Made by a program: the position numbers and the translations under genes
Notes under the pieces: model-generated
What the model saw: the letters and a program-made list of their open reading frames with translations, nothing else
What the model was told of the DNA's origin: nothing
Databases searched by the model: none
NCBI GenBank assembly: GCA_900555035.1
Contig: USJX01000082.1
Coordinates: 1-12,516, forward strand
DNA: 12,516 nucleotides
Reading direction: 5' to 3'
Source: an uncultured Prevotella sp.
GTDB taxonomy: Bacteria > Bacteroidota > Bacteroidia > Bacteroidales > Bacteroidaceae
In this document: positions 1-6,659 of the stretch, in pieces
How positions within the stretch are numbered: position 1 is the stretch's first letter
How the letters are laid out: every line of letters begins with the position of its first letter

Positions 1-83
1 TTCCTAACGACATGGAGAGCCTCTCTCGCATGGTAGAGGACATCTCTTACAACAACGCTCGCAACTACTTCAAGTTCTACTAA
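1..83 (+). CDS. uxaC: 3' end of probable glucuronate isomerase (partial)
   Basis: Only the last 26 codons are present, read from base 3 to the TAA at 81-83; the 5' part lies outside the window. The tail reads MVEDISYNNARNYFKFY. This fits the C-terminus of the UxaC family, which typically ends with a 'M-V-x-[DN]-I-[CS]-[YF]-N-N-A-x-x-Y-F' pattern. UxaC interconverts glucuronate or galacturonate with the corresponding ketouronate in cytoplasmic hexuronate catabolism. That family match is from memory on a very short stretch, so the assignment is moderate. The reading frame itself is secure because the other two forward frames meet stops early. Confidence 0.55.
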   Translation, partial: PNDMESLSRMVEDISYNNARNYFKFY

Positions 84-101
84 TCCATAAAGTAGCAACT
101 T

Positions 102-166
102 AAGCAAAATACTAAGGCAAATCCCTTCATGGCATCAGAATGGTGTTGTGAGGGGATTTGTTGCTT
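102..166 (+). terminator. Long hairpin after the uxaC-like gene, possible weak terminator
   Basis: Bases 118-128 pair with 150-160 over 11 base pairs (one G-U) around a 21-base loop. An outer 6-base-pair stem, 102-107 with 161-166, extends it with a one-sided bulge of 10 bases. There is no T-run after the stem, only TTTGTT within its 3' arm, so it is not a canonical intrinsic terminator. It could instead stabilise the upstream mRNA 3' end or act as a leader structure for the next gene, whose start is only 24 bases further on. Confidence 0.35.
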
Positions 167-190
167 GAAGACAATGAAAACCGATAGCTA

Positions 191-1510
191 ATGGGAATAA
201 TAGACAGAATCATAGGCTTTTACGAGGATATTAGGGAGTTCAATTCTTCCAATATCCAGGATTTCCGGGGCAAGTTGAAGTCTTGGATCAAGATGGGTAT
301 GCTCGCTGGTCGCATCTTCTACGTCAAGGATATGTGGGCTAGGGATGTGGCGGCACTGACCTTCGCCTCGTTCATGGCGCTGATTCCGTTTATGGCGATG
401 ATGTTTGTCATTGCCCGTGGCTTCGGCTACACCGCCCTGCTCGAATCGTGGATTTCGAGCACCTTCGAGGCGCAACCCGTTGTGGCTCAGACCATCGTGA
501 ACTTCGTTCATAATTACATAGAGAACACGCAGAGCAACTATATCATCGGTACGGGTATCGTGATGTTTCTCTATACCATCATCTCGCTGATGCAGAAGAT
601 AGAGCTTACCTTCGACGACATCTGGCATACGGGCGAGCGTTCGTGGAAGCAGATTGTTACCCAGTATCCAACCATCCTCTTCGGCTTGGGCATGATGATA
701 CTCTTTGCGTCGTTCATCAATGTATGGACGGTGAATGTGATAGACGATGTAGACAAGATTGCCGATATGGGAGAGGCGATTCCGTCGTTTCTCCTGCATC
801 TGGCGGCATTCGTCCCGATGTTCTTCTTCTTCGTGTTCTGCTATTGCGTGATTCCGAACACCTATATCCGGTTTCGAAGCACCCTGGTGCCATCGTTCCT
901 GGCAGGTGTCAGCATGACGGCATTGCAGTATGGCTACATCTATCTGCAGGTGTTCCTTTCCAGCTACAACGTCATCTACGGTTCGCTGGCAGCGATTCCG
1001 CTTTTCCTGCTGTGGCTTCAGATTTCGTGGGCGATAGTGGTATTCGGAGCCTTGCTCTGCTATACCAATCAGAATCTGCATCATTACGATCTGGATTTGA
1101 AGTACGACCATGTGAAGCTGGAGCATCGCATCAAGGTCTGCGCCGTGGTGATGCATCTGGTTTGCCATCGCTTCAACGAGGGTAAACCGGCTTATTCGCC
1201 TCAGCAGATGCATCAGATAACGAGGATTCCTCAGCAGCTCATCAACAGGGCTGTGAGCGAACTCTTGAAGGCTAAGTTGCTGGTAGAGATAAGGTTGGAG
1301 AAGAGAGGAAGCTTCGAGGAATCTATCGTGCTGCATCCGATAGAGAAGATAGATCATCTCACTTATGGCGTGATGATAGAGCGCCTCTTTACGAGTGGCG
1401 AAGATGTGGCAGCACTTGCCGATCTGAACCAGGAGTGGGCGATGTGGAAAGACATCGACCTGGTTAATTCTACCTTCGTGGAAAGCGGCAGTAAGATTCA
1501 TTTCGTATGA
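191..1510 (+). CDS. YihY/BrkB-family inner-membrane protein with C-terminal winged-helix-like extension
   Basis: 439 residues. The N-terminal ~300 residues are the YihY/UPF0761 membrane domain, with about six hydrophobic segments near residues 53-76, 116-138, 160-182, 198-222, 236-257 and 264-290. The family hallmark YGSLAAIPLFLLWLQISW lies at 263-280. The family was once called ribonuclease BN in error; its real function is unsettled, with transport or envelope roles suggested. Residues ~305-400 are soluble and look like a winged helix (helix-turn-helix around 338-366, then a strand pair), an extension absent from the ~290-residue enterobacterial form but, as I recall, common in Bacteroidota. 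The ATG at 191 has no Shine-Dalgarno sequence; it overlaps by one base the stop of a five-codon ATG frame at 174-191, probably by chance. GH20 follows after 45 bases with no visible promoter, so the two may be cotranscribed. Confidence 0.9.
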   Translation: MGIIDRIIGFYEDIREFNSSNIQDFRGKLKSWIKMGMLAGRIFYVKDMWARDVAALTFASFMALIPFMAMMFVIARGFGYTALLESWISSTFEAQPVVAQTIVNFVHNYIENTQSNYIIGTGIVMFLYTIISLMQKIELTFDDIWHTGERSWKQIVTQYPTILFGLGMMILFASFINVWTVNVIDDVDKIADMGEAIPSFLLHLAAFVPMFFFFVFCYCVIPNTYIRFRSTLVPSFLAGVSMTALQYGYIYLQVFLSSYNVIYGSLAAIPLFLLWLQISWAIVVFGALLCYTNQNLHHYDLDLKYDHVKLEHRIKVCAVVMHLVCHRFNEGKPAYSPQQMHQITRIPQQLINRAVSELLKAKLLVEIRLEKRGSFEESIVLHPIEKIDHLTYGVMIERLFTSGEDVAALADLNQEWAMWKDIDLVNSTFVESGSKIHFV

Positions 1511-1555
1511 AATAATAATGATAATAGAATATAAAACCTTTAAACCATTTAGTGT

Positions 1556-3763
1556 ATGAGAAAATTTATTTCTTTTGCAGTCTTGGCATTGTTGGCTTCT
1601 TCTATGTCGGCACAGACCGTTGACAACATGAAAGATTTGAGTGCCGAGAAGAAATCTGCAGCTGTTAACCTGAAGTTGACAGGAACTTTGACAATCACGA
1701 GAAATTCCGATTTCCGACAGCTTCGCGATCTCGCCTGGCAGTTGAGAGACCTCGACCTGAGCGAGGCTACCTGTCCCGTTCTCCCGAAGAACGCCTTCCA
1801 TTCCCGTCATCATCTGCAGCATATCATCCTGCCAAATCAGTTGCAGGAGATAGGAAGTCAGGCTTTCTTTGCCTGCGATAACCTGCAGGAAGTGGTGATT
1901 CCGCAGGGTGTAACCAAGGTGGGCGCTGCCGCCTTCTCGGGCTGTAAGAAGCTGAAAACCATTACTATCAATGGTGCTCCAGAGTTGGGTGAGTTCGCTT
2001 TTGCCAATCTTGAAGGAGTTAAGCTCATCAAGGTAAATTCCAAGATTCCGCCAAAGGCTGCCGCTACGGCTTTCTCGGGAATCAATATGCGTGGTGTGAA
2101 ACTGGTGATGCCAAGGGGCAGCGAGAAACTCTACCGCAAGGCGGCAGGCTGGAACGCTTTCTTTGGCGAGGTGAAGCAGGCTAGGGAAGTTTGCAACCCC
2201 GAAGCTTGTCTGATTCCTACTCCGATGGAACTGAAGGTGAATGCCAAGGCGACTCCTTTGCAGGTGGCAGGAAACTGGAAGGTGGTGGCTGCCGACGGAT
2301 TGGCCAACGAGCAGGAGCATGCCGAGAGAATCCTGAAGGAAAGAACTGGCGGACTGGATGCCTATGGCAAGAATGCCAGGAAGGGCGGAAACGCCAAGCA
2401 GGGCAGTCAGCTCACCATGACCCTCGCCCTGGACGAGAGTCTCCCAGACAAGGAGGCATACACCCTGGAAGTTCAGCAGAAGGGTGTGGTTATCAAGGGC
2501 AAGACCGCAACGGGCGTATTCTATGGCTTGATGACATTCGACCAGCTGCTTCGTGGCGATGCTTCGAAGATAGGCTGCGACGCTATCCCTCAGTTGGTGG
2601 TAAAAGACCAGCCTCGCACCCATGTGAGAGAGCTGATGGTAGACCCATGCCGCATCTTCATTCCATACGAGGATTTGAAGGCATTCGTTCCGGAGATGGC
2701 ACGCTATAAGCTCAACATGCTCCATCTGCATCTGGTGGATGACCAGGCTTGGACCATCGAAATCAAGAAATATCCCCGTCTCACTGCCGAAGCGAGCAGC
2801 CGCTGGGGCATGGACGATATGCTGATGCCTATCAAGGGCTATTACACCCAGGAACAGATGCGCGATTTCGTGGCCTACTGTGCCAAGTATCACATCCAGG
2901 TGGTTCCTGAGATTGAGATGCCGGGTCATGAAGTGGCTGCCATCAGCGTTTATCCGGAACTTACCTGCAAGGGCGTGAGAAAGCCTATCCGCACTACTTG
3001 CGGTGTATCGGATGAGTTGCTCTGTGCCGGTAATGAGTTTACTTACGAGTTCTTGGAAAATGTGTTCAAGGAGTTGGCTGATGTCTTCCCATCAGAATAT
3101 ATTCATCTGGGTGGTGATGAGGCTGGTAATCCTGCACTCGATTGTTGGACTACCTGTCCTAAATGCCAGGCTTTGAAGAAGAAGCTCGGCATCACATCTA
3201 CCGACCGTTCGGAAAATTGGAAGTTGCAGGGATATCTTTTCGACCGCGTTATCGATTTGCTTCGTACTAAGTATCATAAGACACCGATGTTCTGGTATGA
3301 GACTGATTTCAAAAAGATACAGCCTGGTTGCGTAATCTTCGCATGGCGTGCCGGTTTGACCAAGGAAGCATTGGTGGCAGCCGTAAAGAACAATGCCCGC
3401 ATCTTGCTTTGTCCTGGAGAGCATTGTTATTTCGACTATCCGATGGCAAAGGGTGATATGCCGGAAGTAAACTGGGGTATGCCTGTTACTTCCTTGAAAG
3501 CATCTTATGACCTGGATCCTGCATGGGGAATGGGTGAGGATTTCGAGAAGAACAATCTCTTTGGAGTTGCCGGAACATTGTGGAGTGAGTGCATCAATTC
3601 ACCGGAACGTATTTACTATCAGGCTTATCCTCGTTCCTTGGCTTTGGCAGAGGCTGGATGGAGTTTCCTGAAGAATCGTTCTTGGGAGGGATTCCTGACC
3701 AGATTGAAACCAACCGTGAAGGATATGATGCGAAGAGGCATCACCTTCTCGATGGAATATTAA
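1556..3763 (+). CDS. Secreted beta-N-acetylhexosaminidase (GH20) with N-terminal BspA-type leucine-rich repeat
   Basis: 735 residues. A signal peptide covers residues 1-20, ending in SMSAQ without a lipobox cysteine, so export to the periplasm or beyond is likely. Residues ~55-205 carry LRR_5/BspA-type repeats, with recurring 'AF..C..L..I.IP' at 78-95, 102-116 and 125-139. Residues ~215-345 fit the GH20b accessory domain, ending in GVFYGLMTFDQLL. The catalytic barrel spans ~352-705. Its IHLGGDE signature at 516-522 gives the catalytic pair D521-E522: D521 orients the substrate N-acetyl group and E522 is the acid/base. R358, the PEIEMPGH loop at 451-458 and LWSE at 675-678 also fit. The enzyme should release terminal GlcNAc or GalNAc from host or microbial glycans. 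Oddities are VDDQAWT where TDDQGWR is usual (394-400) and DPCRIFIP where DVSRHFFP is usual. A terminator follows at once. Confidence 0.93.
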   Translation: MRKFISFAVLALLASSMSAQTVDNMKDLSAEKKSAAVNLKLTGTLTITRNSDFRQLRDLAWQLRDLDLSEATCPVLPKNAFHSRHHLQHIILPNQLQEIGSQAFFACDNLQEVVIPQGVTKVGAAAFSGCKKLKTITINGAPELGEFAFANLEGVKLIKVNSKIPPKAAATAFSGINMRGVKLVMPRGSEKLYRKAAGWNAFFGEVKQAREVCNPEACLIPTPMELKVNAKATPLQVAGNWKVVAADGLANEQEHAERILKERTGGLDAYGKNARKGGNAKQGSQLTMTLALDESLPDKEAYTLEVQQKGVVIKGKTATGVFYGLMTFDQLLRGDASKIGCDAIPQLVVKDQPRTHVRELMVDPCRIFIPYEDLKAFVPEMARYKLNMLHLHLVDDQAWTIEIKKYPRLTAEASSRWGMDDMLMPIKGYYTQEQMRDFVAYCAKYHIQVVPEIEMPGHEVAAISVYPELTCKGVRKPIRTTCGVSDELLCAGNEFTYEFLENVFKELADVFPSEYIHLGGDEAGNPALDCWTTCPKCQALKKKLGITSTDRSENWKLQGYLFDRVIDLLRTKYHKTPMFWYETDFKKIQPGCVIFAWRAGLTKEALVAAVKNNARILLCPGEHCYFDYPMAKGDMPEVNWGMPVTSLKASYDLDPAWGMGEDFEKNNLFGVAGTLWSECINSPERIYYQAYPRSLALAEAGWSFLKNRSWEGFLTRLKPTVKDMMRRGITFSMEY

Positions 3764-3769
3764 GCAAGA

Positions 3770-3799
3770 GGGGCGAGTTCCGTAAAAGGAACCCGCCCC
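3770..3799 (+). terminator. Intrinsic terminator of the GH20 gene, possibly bidirectional
   Basis: A 12-base-pair stem (GGGGCGAGTTCC with GGAACCCGCCCC, one A-C mismatch) closes a GTAAAA loop six bases after the GH20 stop codon. It is followed by ATCTTTATAT on the plus strand. On the minus strand it is followed by TCTTGCTTAATATT, so it may also stop transcripts of the small minus-strand gene at 3887-4039. Confidence 0.85.
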
Positions 3800-3840
3800 A
3801 TCTTTATATAAATCTCTCTCTATTTCTAAAGTGATTCAGA

Positions 3841-3866
3841 TATATATATTATGTATATATATTATG
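3841..3866. repeat. Two tandem 13-base AT repeats
   Basis: TATATATATTATG occurs twice in perfect tandem (3841-3853 and 3854-3866), followed by a partial third start (TATAT). It lies between the GH20 terminator and the 3' end of the small minus-strand gene. It may be slippage-prone; I see no coding function. Confidence 0.8.
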
Positions 3867-3886
3867 TATATCGTAGTGTTCTATTC

Positions 3887-4039
3887 TTACTTGCTCAAGC
3901 TAACAGAATGGCTCATGTTAGTCATTTCTGGAATTGAGTTTACTACGTGTTTCAAGAACATGCCCATGCAAAGAACCATACCTGAAAACATAACTGCGGC
4001 GAAAGCCATTGTAAAAATAGTCATCATAATTATTAACAT
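3887..4039 (-). CDS. Small methionine-rich single-span membrane protein (50 residues), unrecognised family
   Basis: A 50-codon frame runs from ATG (4037-4039) to TAA (3887-3889). The N-terminal ~29 residues form one uninterrupted hydrophobic helix, MLIIMMTIFTMAFAAVMFSG and onward to MFL. A polar tail of about 20 residues begins KHVVNSIPEM. Ten of the 50 residues are methionine, with a Cys inside the cluster VLCMGM. Support for a real gene: a good Bacteroidota -7 box 39 bases upstream, an A/T-rich leader as usual for this phylum, codon use with no rare-codon clustering, a convergent terminator downstream, and no credible alternative gene in this gap. Start choice is uncertain, since in-frame ATGs at codons 5, 6 and 11 are also possible. 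The function is unknown; small membrane subunits, toxins and regulators can look like this. It is too short for most automatic gene callers. Confidence 0.6.
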   Translation of the reverse strand: MLIIMMTIFTMAFAAVMFSGMVLCMGMFLKHVVNSIPEMTNMSHSVSLSK

Positions 4040-4078
4040 TTTTAAAATTTATTATTTGTTATTCCTTAAATACGAGTG

Positions 4079-4086
4079 CAAAGTTA
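4079..4086 (-). promoter_or_regulatory. Bacteroidota -7 promoter element for the small membrane protein
   Basis: The minus strand reads TAACTTTGCAC, an exact TAnnTTTG match, and the same TTTGCAC context recurs at the rho and ABC-F promoters. It gives a predicted leader of about 30-35 bases before the ATG at 4039. No TTTG occurs at the 20-base spacing seen for those promoters. Instead the -33 position falls on a perfect dyad, CGGCA-TCTTT-TGCCG at 4106-4120, which could be an operator or activator site. Confidence 0.6.
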
Positions 4087-4293
4087 ACACTTTTTTATCA
4101 AATAACGGCATCTTTTGCCGAGAAATATTATTGCAATATGTTTTTCTTGATATGGGTCAATCACTTGTTTTTAGCCTTGGAAATGACATTTTGCTATCGG
4201 ATATGTTGTTTTTGTGGCAACAATTTATATATCTCATTTTTCTCACTTTGTTATGTGTGTAACAAGATAGGGCTTCCTGTCAGATGGTAAGAA
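4087..4293. other. Non-coding AT-rich spacer with dyads
   Basis: I find no convincing gene here. A plus-strand frame covering 3831-4262 is low-complexity and antisense to the small gene. Several perfect dyads are present: CGGCA-n5-TGCCG at 4106-4120, ATATT-n5-AATAT at 4125-4139, TTGTT-n8-AACAA at 4206-4223 and TTGTTA-n6-TAACAA at 4248-4265. Some may be operators, or folded RNA if the region is transcribed. Confidence 0.5.
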
Positions 4294-4327
4294 AAGGGCG
4301 CTCCGTCCTAAAGGATAGAGCGCCCTT
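4294..4327 (-). terminator. Intrinsic terminator of rho
   Basis: The stem pairs 4294-4308 with 4313-4327: ten perfect base pairs (AAGGGCGCTC with GAGCGCCCTT), then one mismatch, one G-U and three further pairs around a TAAA loop. Read on the minus strand it is followed by TTTTCTTACC. It lies 25 bases beyond the rho stop codon. Confidence 0.9.
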
Positions 4328-4352
4328 AACTTTTATGCTGTTGATGCAGAAT

Positions 4353-6479
4353 TTATGAATTCATTGAAATCAGGAACTCCTCGTTGTTGCGAGTAGTCTG
4401 CATGCTCTTGTGGATGGTGTTCATTGCCTCGATAGGGTTCATGTCTGAAATGAACTTGCGGAGGATCCACATACGATCGAGCGTTGTCTTGTCTTGCAAG
4501 AGATCGTCGCGACGAGTAGAAGATGCCACGAGGTTGACTGCAGGGAAGAGACGCTTGTTGCTGAGTGAGCGGTCGAGCTGCAACTCCATGTTACCGGTAC
4601 CCTTGAATTCCTCGAAGATAACCTCATCCATCTTACTGCCTGTATCAATCAACGCTGTAGCGATGATGGTGAGTGAGCCGCCACCTTCGATGTTGCGGGC
4701 TGCACCGAAGAAGCGCTTTGGCTTCTGCAATGCATTGGCATCCACACCACCCGTCAACACCTTACCAGATGCTGGAGCTACTGTGTTGTAAGCACGGGCC
4801 AAACGAGTGATGGAGTCGAGGAAGATAACTACATCATGTCCGCATTCTACCATGCGCTTAGCCTTTTCCAATACGATGCCTGCAATCTTTACATGGCGCT
4901 CGGCTGGCTCATCGAATGTAGAGGCGATAACCTCGGCATTTACGGTACGAGCCATATCGGTAACCTCCTCAGGACGCTCATCGATGAGCAACATCATAAG
5001 GTAAGCTTCAGGATGGTTGGCTGCGATGGCATTGGCGATATCCTTCATGAGGATGGTCTTACCCGTCTTAGGCTGAGCCACGATGAGTGCACGCTGTCCC
5101 TTACCGATAGGTGAGAAGAGATCTACGATACGAGTACTCAGATTGGTGGTGCGGCGATCGCCACAGAGCTCAAACTTCTCGTTAGGAAAGAGTGGAGTGA
5201 GGTGCTCGAATGGCACACGGTCGCGTACTTCTGATGGGTCACGGCCGTTGATCTTGTCGATGCTGGTAAGTGGAAAGTACTTCTCGCCCTCGTGAGGAGG
5301 ACGAACATGGCACTGAATCACATCACCAGTTTTCAAGCCATATCGCTTCACGAAATTGGTAGCCACATATACATCATCTGGAGAAGAGAGGTAGTTGAAG
5401 TCGCTGCTGCGGAGGAATCCGTAGCCATCTGAGAGAACTTCAAGAACGCCATTGGCAGTGATGATATTTGAGAAATCGTATTCCGGTTCCTTGTTTGCTG
5501 CCTGAGGTGCTGTAGCCTGAGGAGCTGCAGCTGCAGCAACAGGATTTGTCGGGCGATCGAAGATGTCGTAACTAGGCAAGGCTGCCTGGTCTTCGATAGG
5601 GATGTCAACAACAGTTATGAAATCTGTACCATCGCCTGGGTCGCCACTCCAAACACCATCTGGAGTAGTCTCGGCTATGGTTTCTGCAGGCTTGTTGCTC
5701 TGTTGCTTGCTGTCGTTGTTTGCTGCTGTATTTTCTTCTCCAGGAGCATCTGCCTTATCGTTATGTGAATTGAGTTTGGCCTGTAACATTGCCATCAGCT
5801 CGCTGTTGTTGCTGTTGTCGTTGCTAGACTCACCAATGGCAAACTGCTCTTCTGGAATGAAGTGATTCTCATTTTCAGTGTTGGCATCAGGTTGTCCTGC
5901 ATCGGCATCAGATTGCTCAGCACTGGCATTGGCTTGTACTGGCTGTTCATTCTCTTCCTGTACTGTTGGTTCTTCCTGATTGGCATTGTTGTCAAAAAGG
6001 CTACCTTCATTATTATTGTCTTCTTGCTGTTGCTGTGCCTCCTGTTGCATTCTGAGTGCAGCAGCCTTGGCCGCAGCAATGGCTTCGAGTTCAGCCTTGC
6101 TCTTGCGCCCTCTGTGTTTTGGGAAGGCTGCCAATGGATCAATCACTGCAGGTGCATCCGTTGAGGGTGCTGCAGCTTGAGGTTGTGAGGCTGACTCTGG
6201 TTGGGCACCTGGACCTGTAACTTGGTTTTTCATCACGTCGTAGTTCTCGCCATCAGTTCCATTGACAGAATAAACTCGATCTTCTTTCTTGCTGGCTATG
6301 CGTGTACGTTTACGCTTTGGCGCAGCATCGTCTCCGATTGAACCTTCAGCCTGGGCATCAAGGATGGTATAGATAATAGTCTCCTTGTTGTCACCAGATT
6401 TAATCTTGGCTCCAATCTCTTTAGCAATGTCTTTCAGTTGAACGACACTTTTTGCTGATAATTCGTCTTTGCTATACAT
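4353..6479 (-). CDS. rho: Transcription termination factor Rho with large disordered insert
   Basis: 708 residues, against ~419 in E. coli. Residues 1-45 form the Rho N-terminal helical domain. A basic patch (PKRKRTR, 54-60) follows. Residues ~85-330 are low-complexity, rich in Q, N, E, A and D, and probably disordered. The RNA-binding cold-shock-like domain is at ~335-410, with DGYGFLRSSDFNYL at 351-364. The hexameric RecA-type ATPase spans ~420-700: Walker A AQPKTGKT at 468-475, Walker B VVIFLD at 550-555, and the RNA-contacting loops GGVDANALQKPKRFFGAARN (577-596) and EEFKGTGN (623-630). Rho loads on untranslated RNA and translocates 5' to 3' to end transcription. Every core motif is intact, so it should be active. 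Known from B. thetaiotaomicron: the Rho disordered region supports phase separation and gut fitness; I infer the same may hold here. Expression starts from a divergent promoter with a structured leader. Confidence 0.98.
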   Translation of the reverse strand: MYSKDELSAKSVVQLKDIAKEIGAKIKSGDNKETIIYTILDAQAEGSIGDDAAPKRKRTRIASKKEDRVYSVNGTDGENYDVMKNQVTGPGAQPESASQPQAAAPSTDAPAVIDPLAAFPKHRGRKSKAELEAIAAAKAAALRMQQEAQQQQEDNNNEGSLFDNNANQEEPTVQEENEQPVQANASAEQSDADAGQPDANTENENHFIPEEQFAIGESSNDNSNNSELMAMLQAKLNSHNDKADAPGEENTAANNDSKQQSNKPAETIAETTPDGVWSGDPGDGTDFITVVDIPIEDQAALPSYDIFDRPTNPVAAAAAPQATAPQAANKEPEYDFSNIITANGVLEVLSDGYGFLRSSDFNYLSSPDDVYVATNFVKRYGLKTGDVIQCHVRPPHEGEKYFPLTSIDKINGRDPSEVRDRVPFEHLTPLFPNEKFELCGDRRTTNLSTRIVDLFSPIGKGQRALIVAQPKTGKTILMKDIANAIAANHPEAYLMMLLIDERPEEVTDMARTVNAEVIASTFDEPAERHVKIAGIVLEKAKRMVECGHDVVIFLDSITRLARAYNTVAPASGKVLTGGVDANALQKPKRFFGAARNIEGGGSLTIIATALIDTGSKMDEVIFEEFKGTGNMELQLDRSLSNKRLFPAVNLVASSTRRDDLLQDKTTLDRMWILRKFISDMNPIEAMNTIHKSMQTTRNNEEFLISMNS

Positions 6480-6517
6480 TATTATATTGTATATTATATG
6501 ATTTTTCTATGAAATGT

Positions 6518-6540
6518 AGCGTTTCTAGAATGGAAACACT
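6518..6540 (-). promoter_or_regulatory. Hairpin in the rho 5' leader
   Basis: In the predicted ~78-base rho leader, AGTGTTTC (6540-6533) pairs with GAAACGCT (6525-6518) around a 7-base loop, 8 base pairs with one G-U. The core TCTAG/CTAGA offers an overlapping alternative fold. rho is autoregulated by premature termination in its leader in enterobacteria; whether that occurs here is inference. Confidence 0.4.
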
Positions 6541-6563
6541 AGATGTTTTGACTAAATTCGGTG

Positions 6564-6595
6564 CAAAGATAACTAAAAAAATTGTTTCTGCCAAA
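6564..6595 (-). promoter_or_regulatory. rho promoter
   Basis: On the minus strand, TTTG (6595-6592) and TATCTTTG (6571-6564) are separated by exactly 20 bases and match the Bacteroidota primary-sigma consensus of TTTG at -33 and TAnnTTTG at -7. Predicted transcription starts near 6557, giving a leader of about 78 bases. Confidence 0.8.
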
Positions 6596-6625
6596 TAAGA
6601 TAACTAAAAAATTTGTTTCTGCCAA
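6568..6625. repeat. 27-base direct repeat in the rho/ABC-F divergent promoter region
   Basis: Bases 6568-6594 and 6599-6625 match at 26 of 27 positions (GATAACTAAAAAA[A/T]TTGTTTCTGCCAA), with a period of 31. Copy one spans the gap between the rho -7 and -33 elements. Copy two supplies the -33 TTTG of the divergent ABC-F promoter. The arrangement looks like a local tandem duplication of promoter sequence, leaving a decayed second rho promoter (TATCTTAT in place of TATCTTTG). Confidence 0.9.
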
Positions 6626-6643
6626 TTTTTTTCCGTAACTTTG
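6612..6643 (+). promoter_or_regulatory. ABC-F gene promoter
   Basis: TTTG at 6612-6615 and TAACTTTG at 6636-6643 are 20 bases apart, the same spacing as in the divergent rho promoter. The predicted start is near 6647-6650, only about 10-13 bases before the ATG at 6660. Confidence 0.8.
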
Positions 6644-6659
6644 CACAAAAATAACGAAA

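Noticed and set aside
174..191. Five-codon frame overlapping the YihY start codon by one base, possible translational coupling
   Set aside because: It has no ribosome-binding signal and such a short frame is expected by chance; kept only as a remark.
188..2929. A 913-codon open frame on the minus strand
   Set aside because: It runs antisense to both the YihY and GH20 genes, crosses their intergenic gap, has a His/Gln/Leu-rich composition typical of shadow frames and shows no domain; the plus-strand genes have clear families.
3831..4262. A 143-codon plus-strand frame in the AT-rich gap
   Set aside because: It starts in the AT tandem repeat, is dominated by I/L/Y/F from AT-rich sequence, has no promoter box and covers both the small minus-strand gene and its promoter.
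4087..4293. Possible small RNA or riboswitch in the spacer upstream of the small gene
   Set aside because: Dyads are present, but there is no recognisable riboswitch core, promoter plus terminator pair or T-run that would define an RNA gene.
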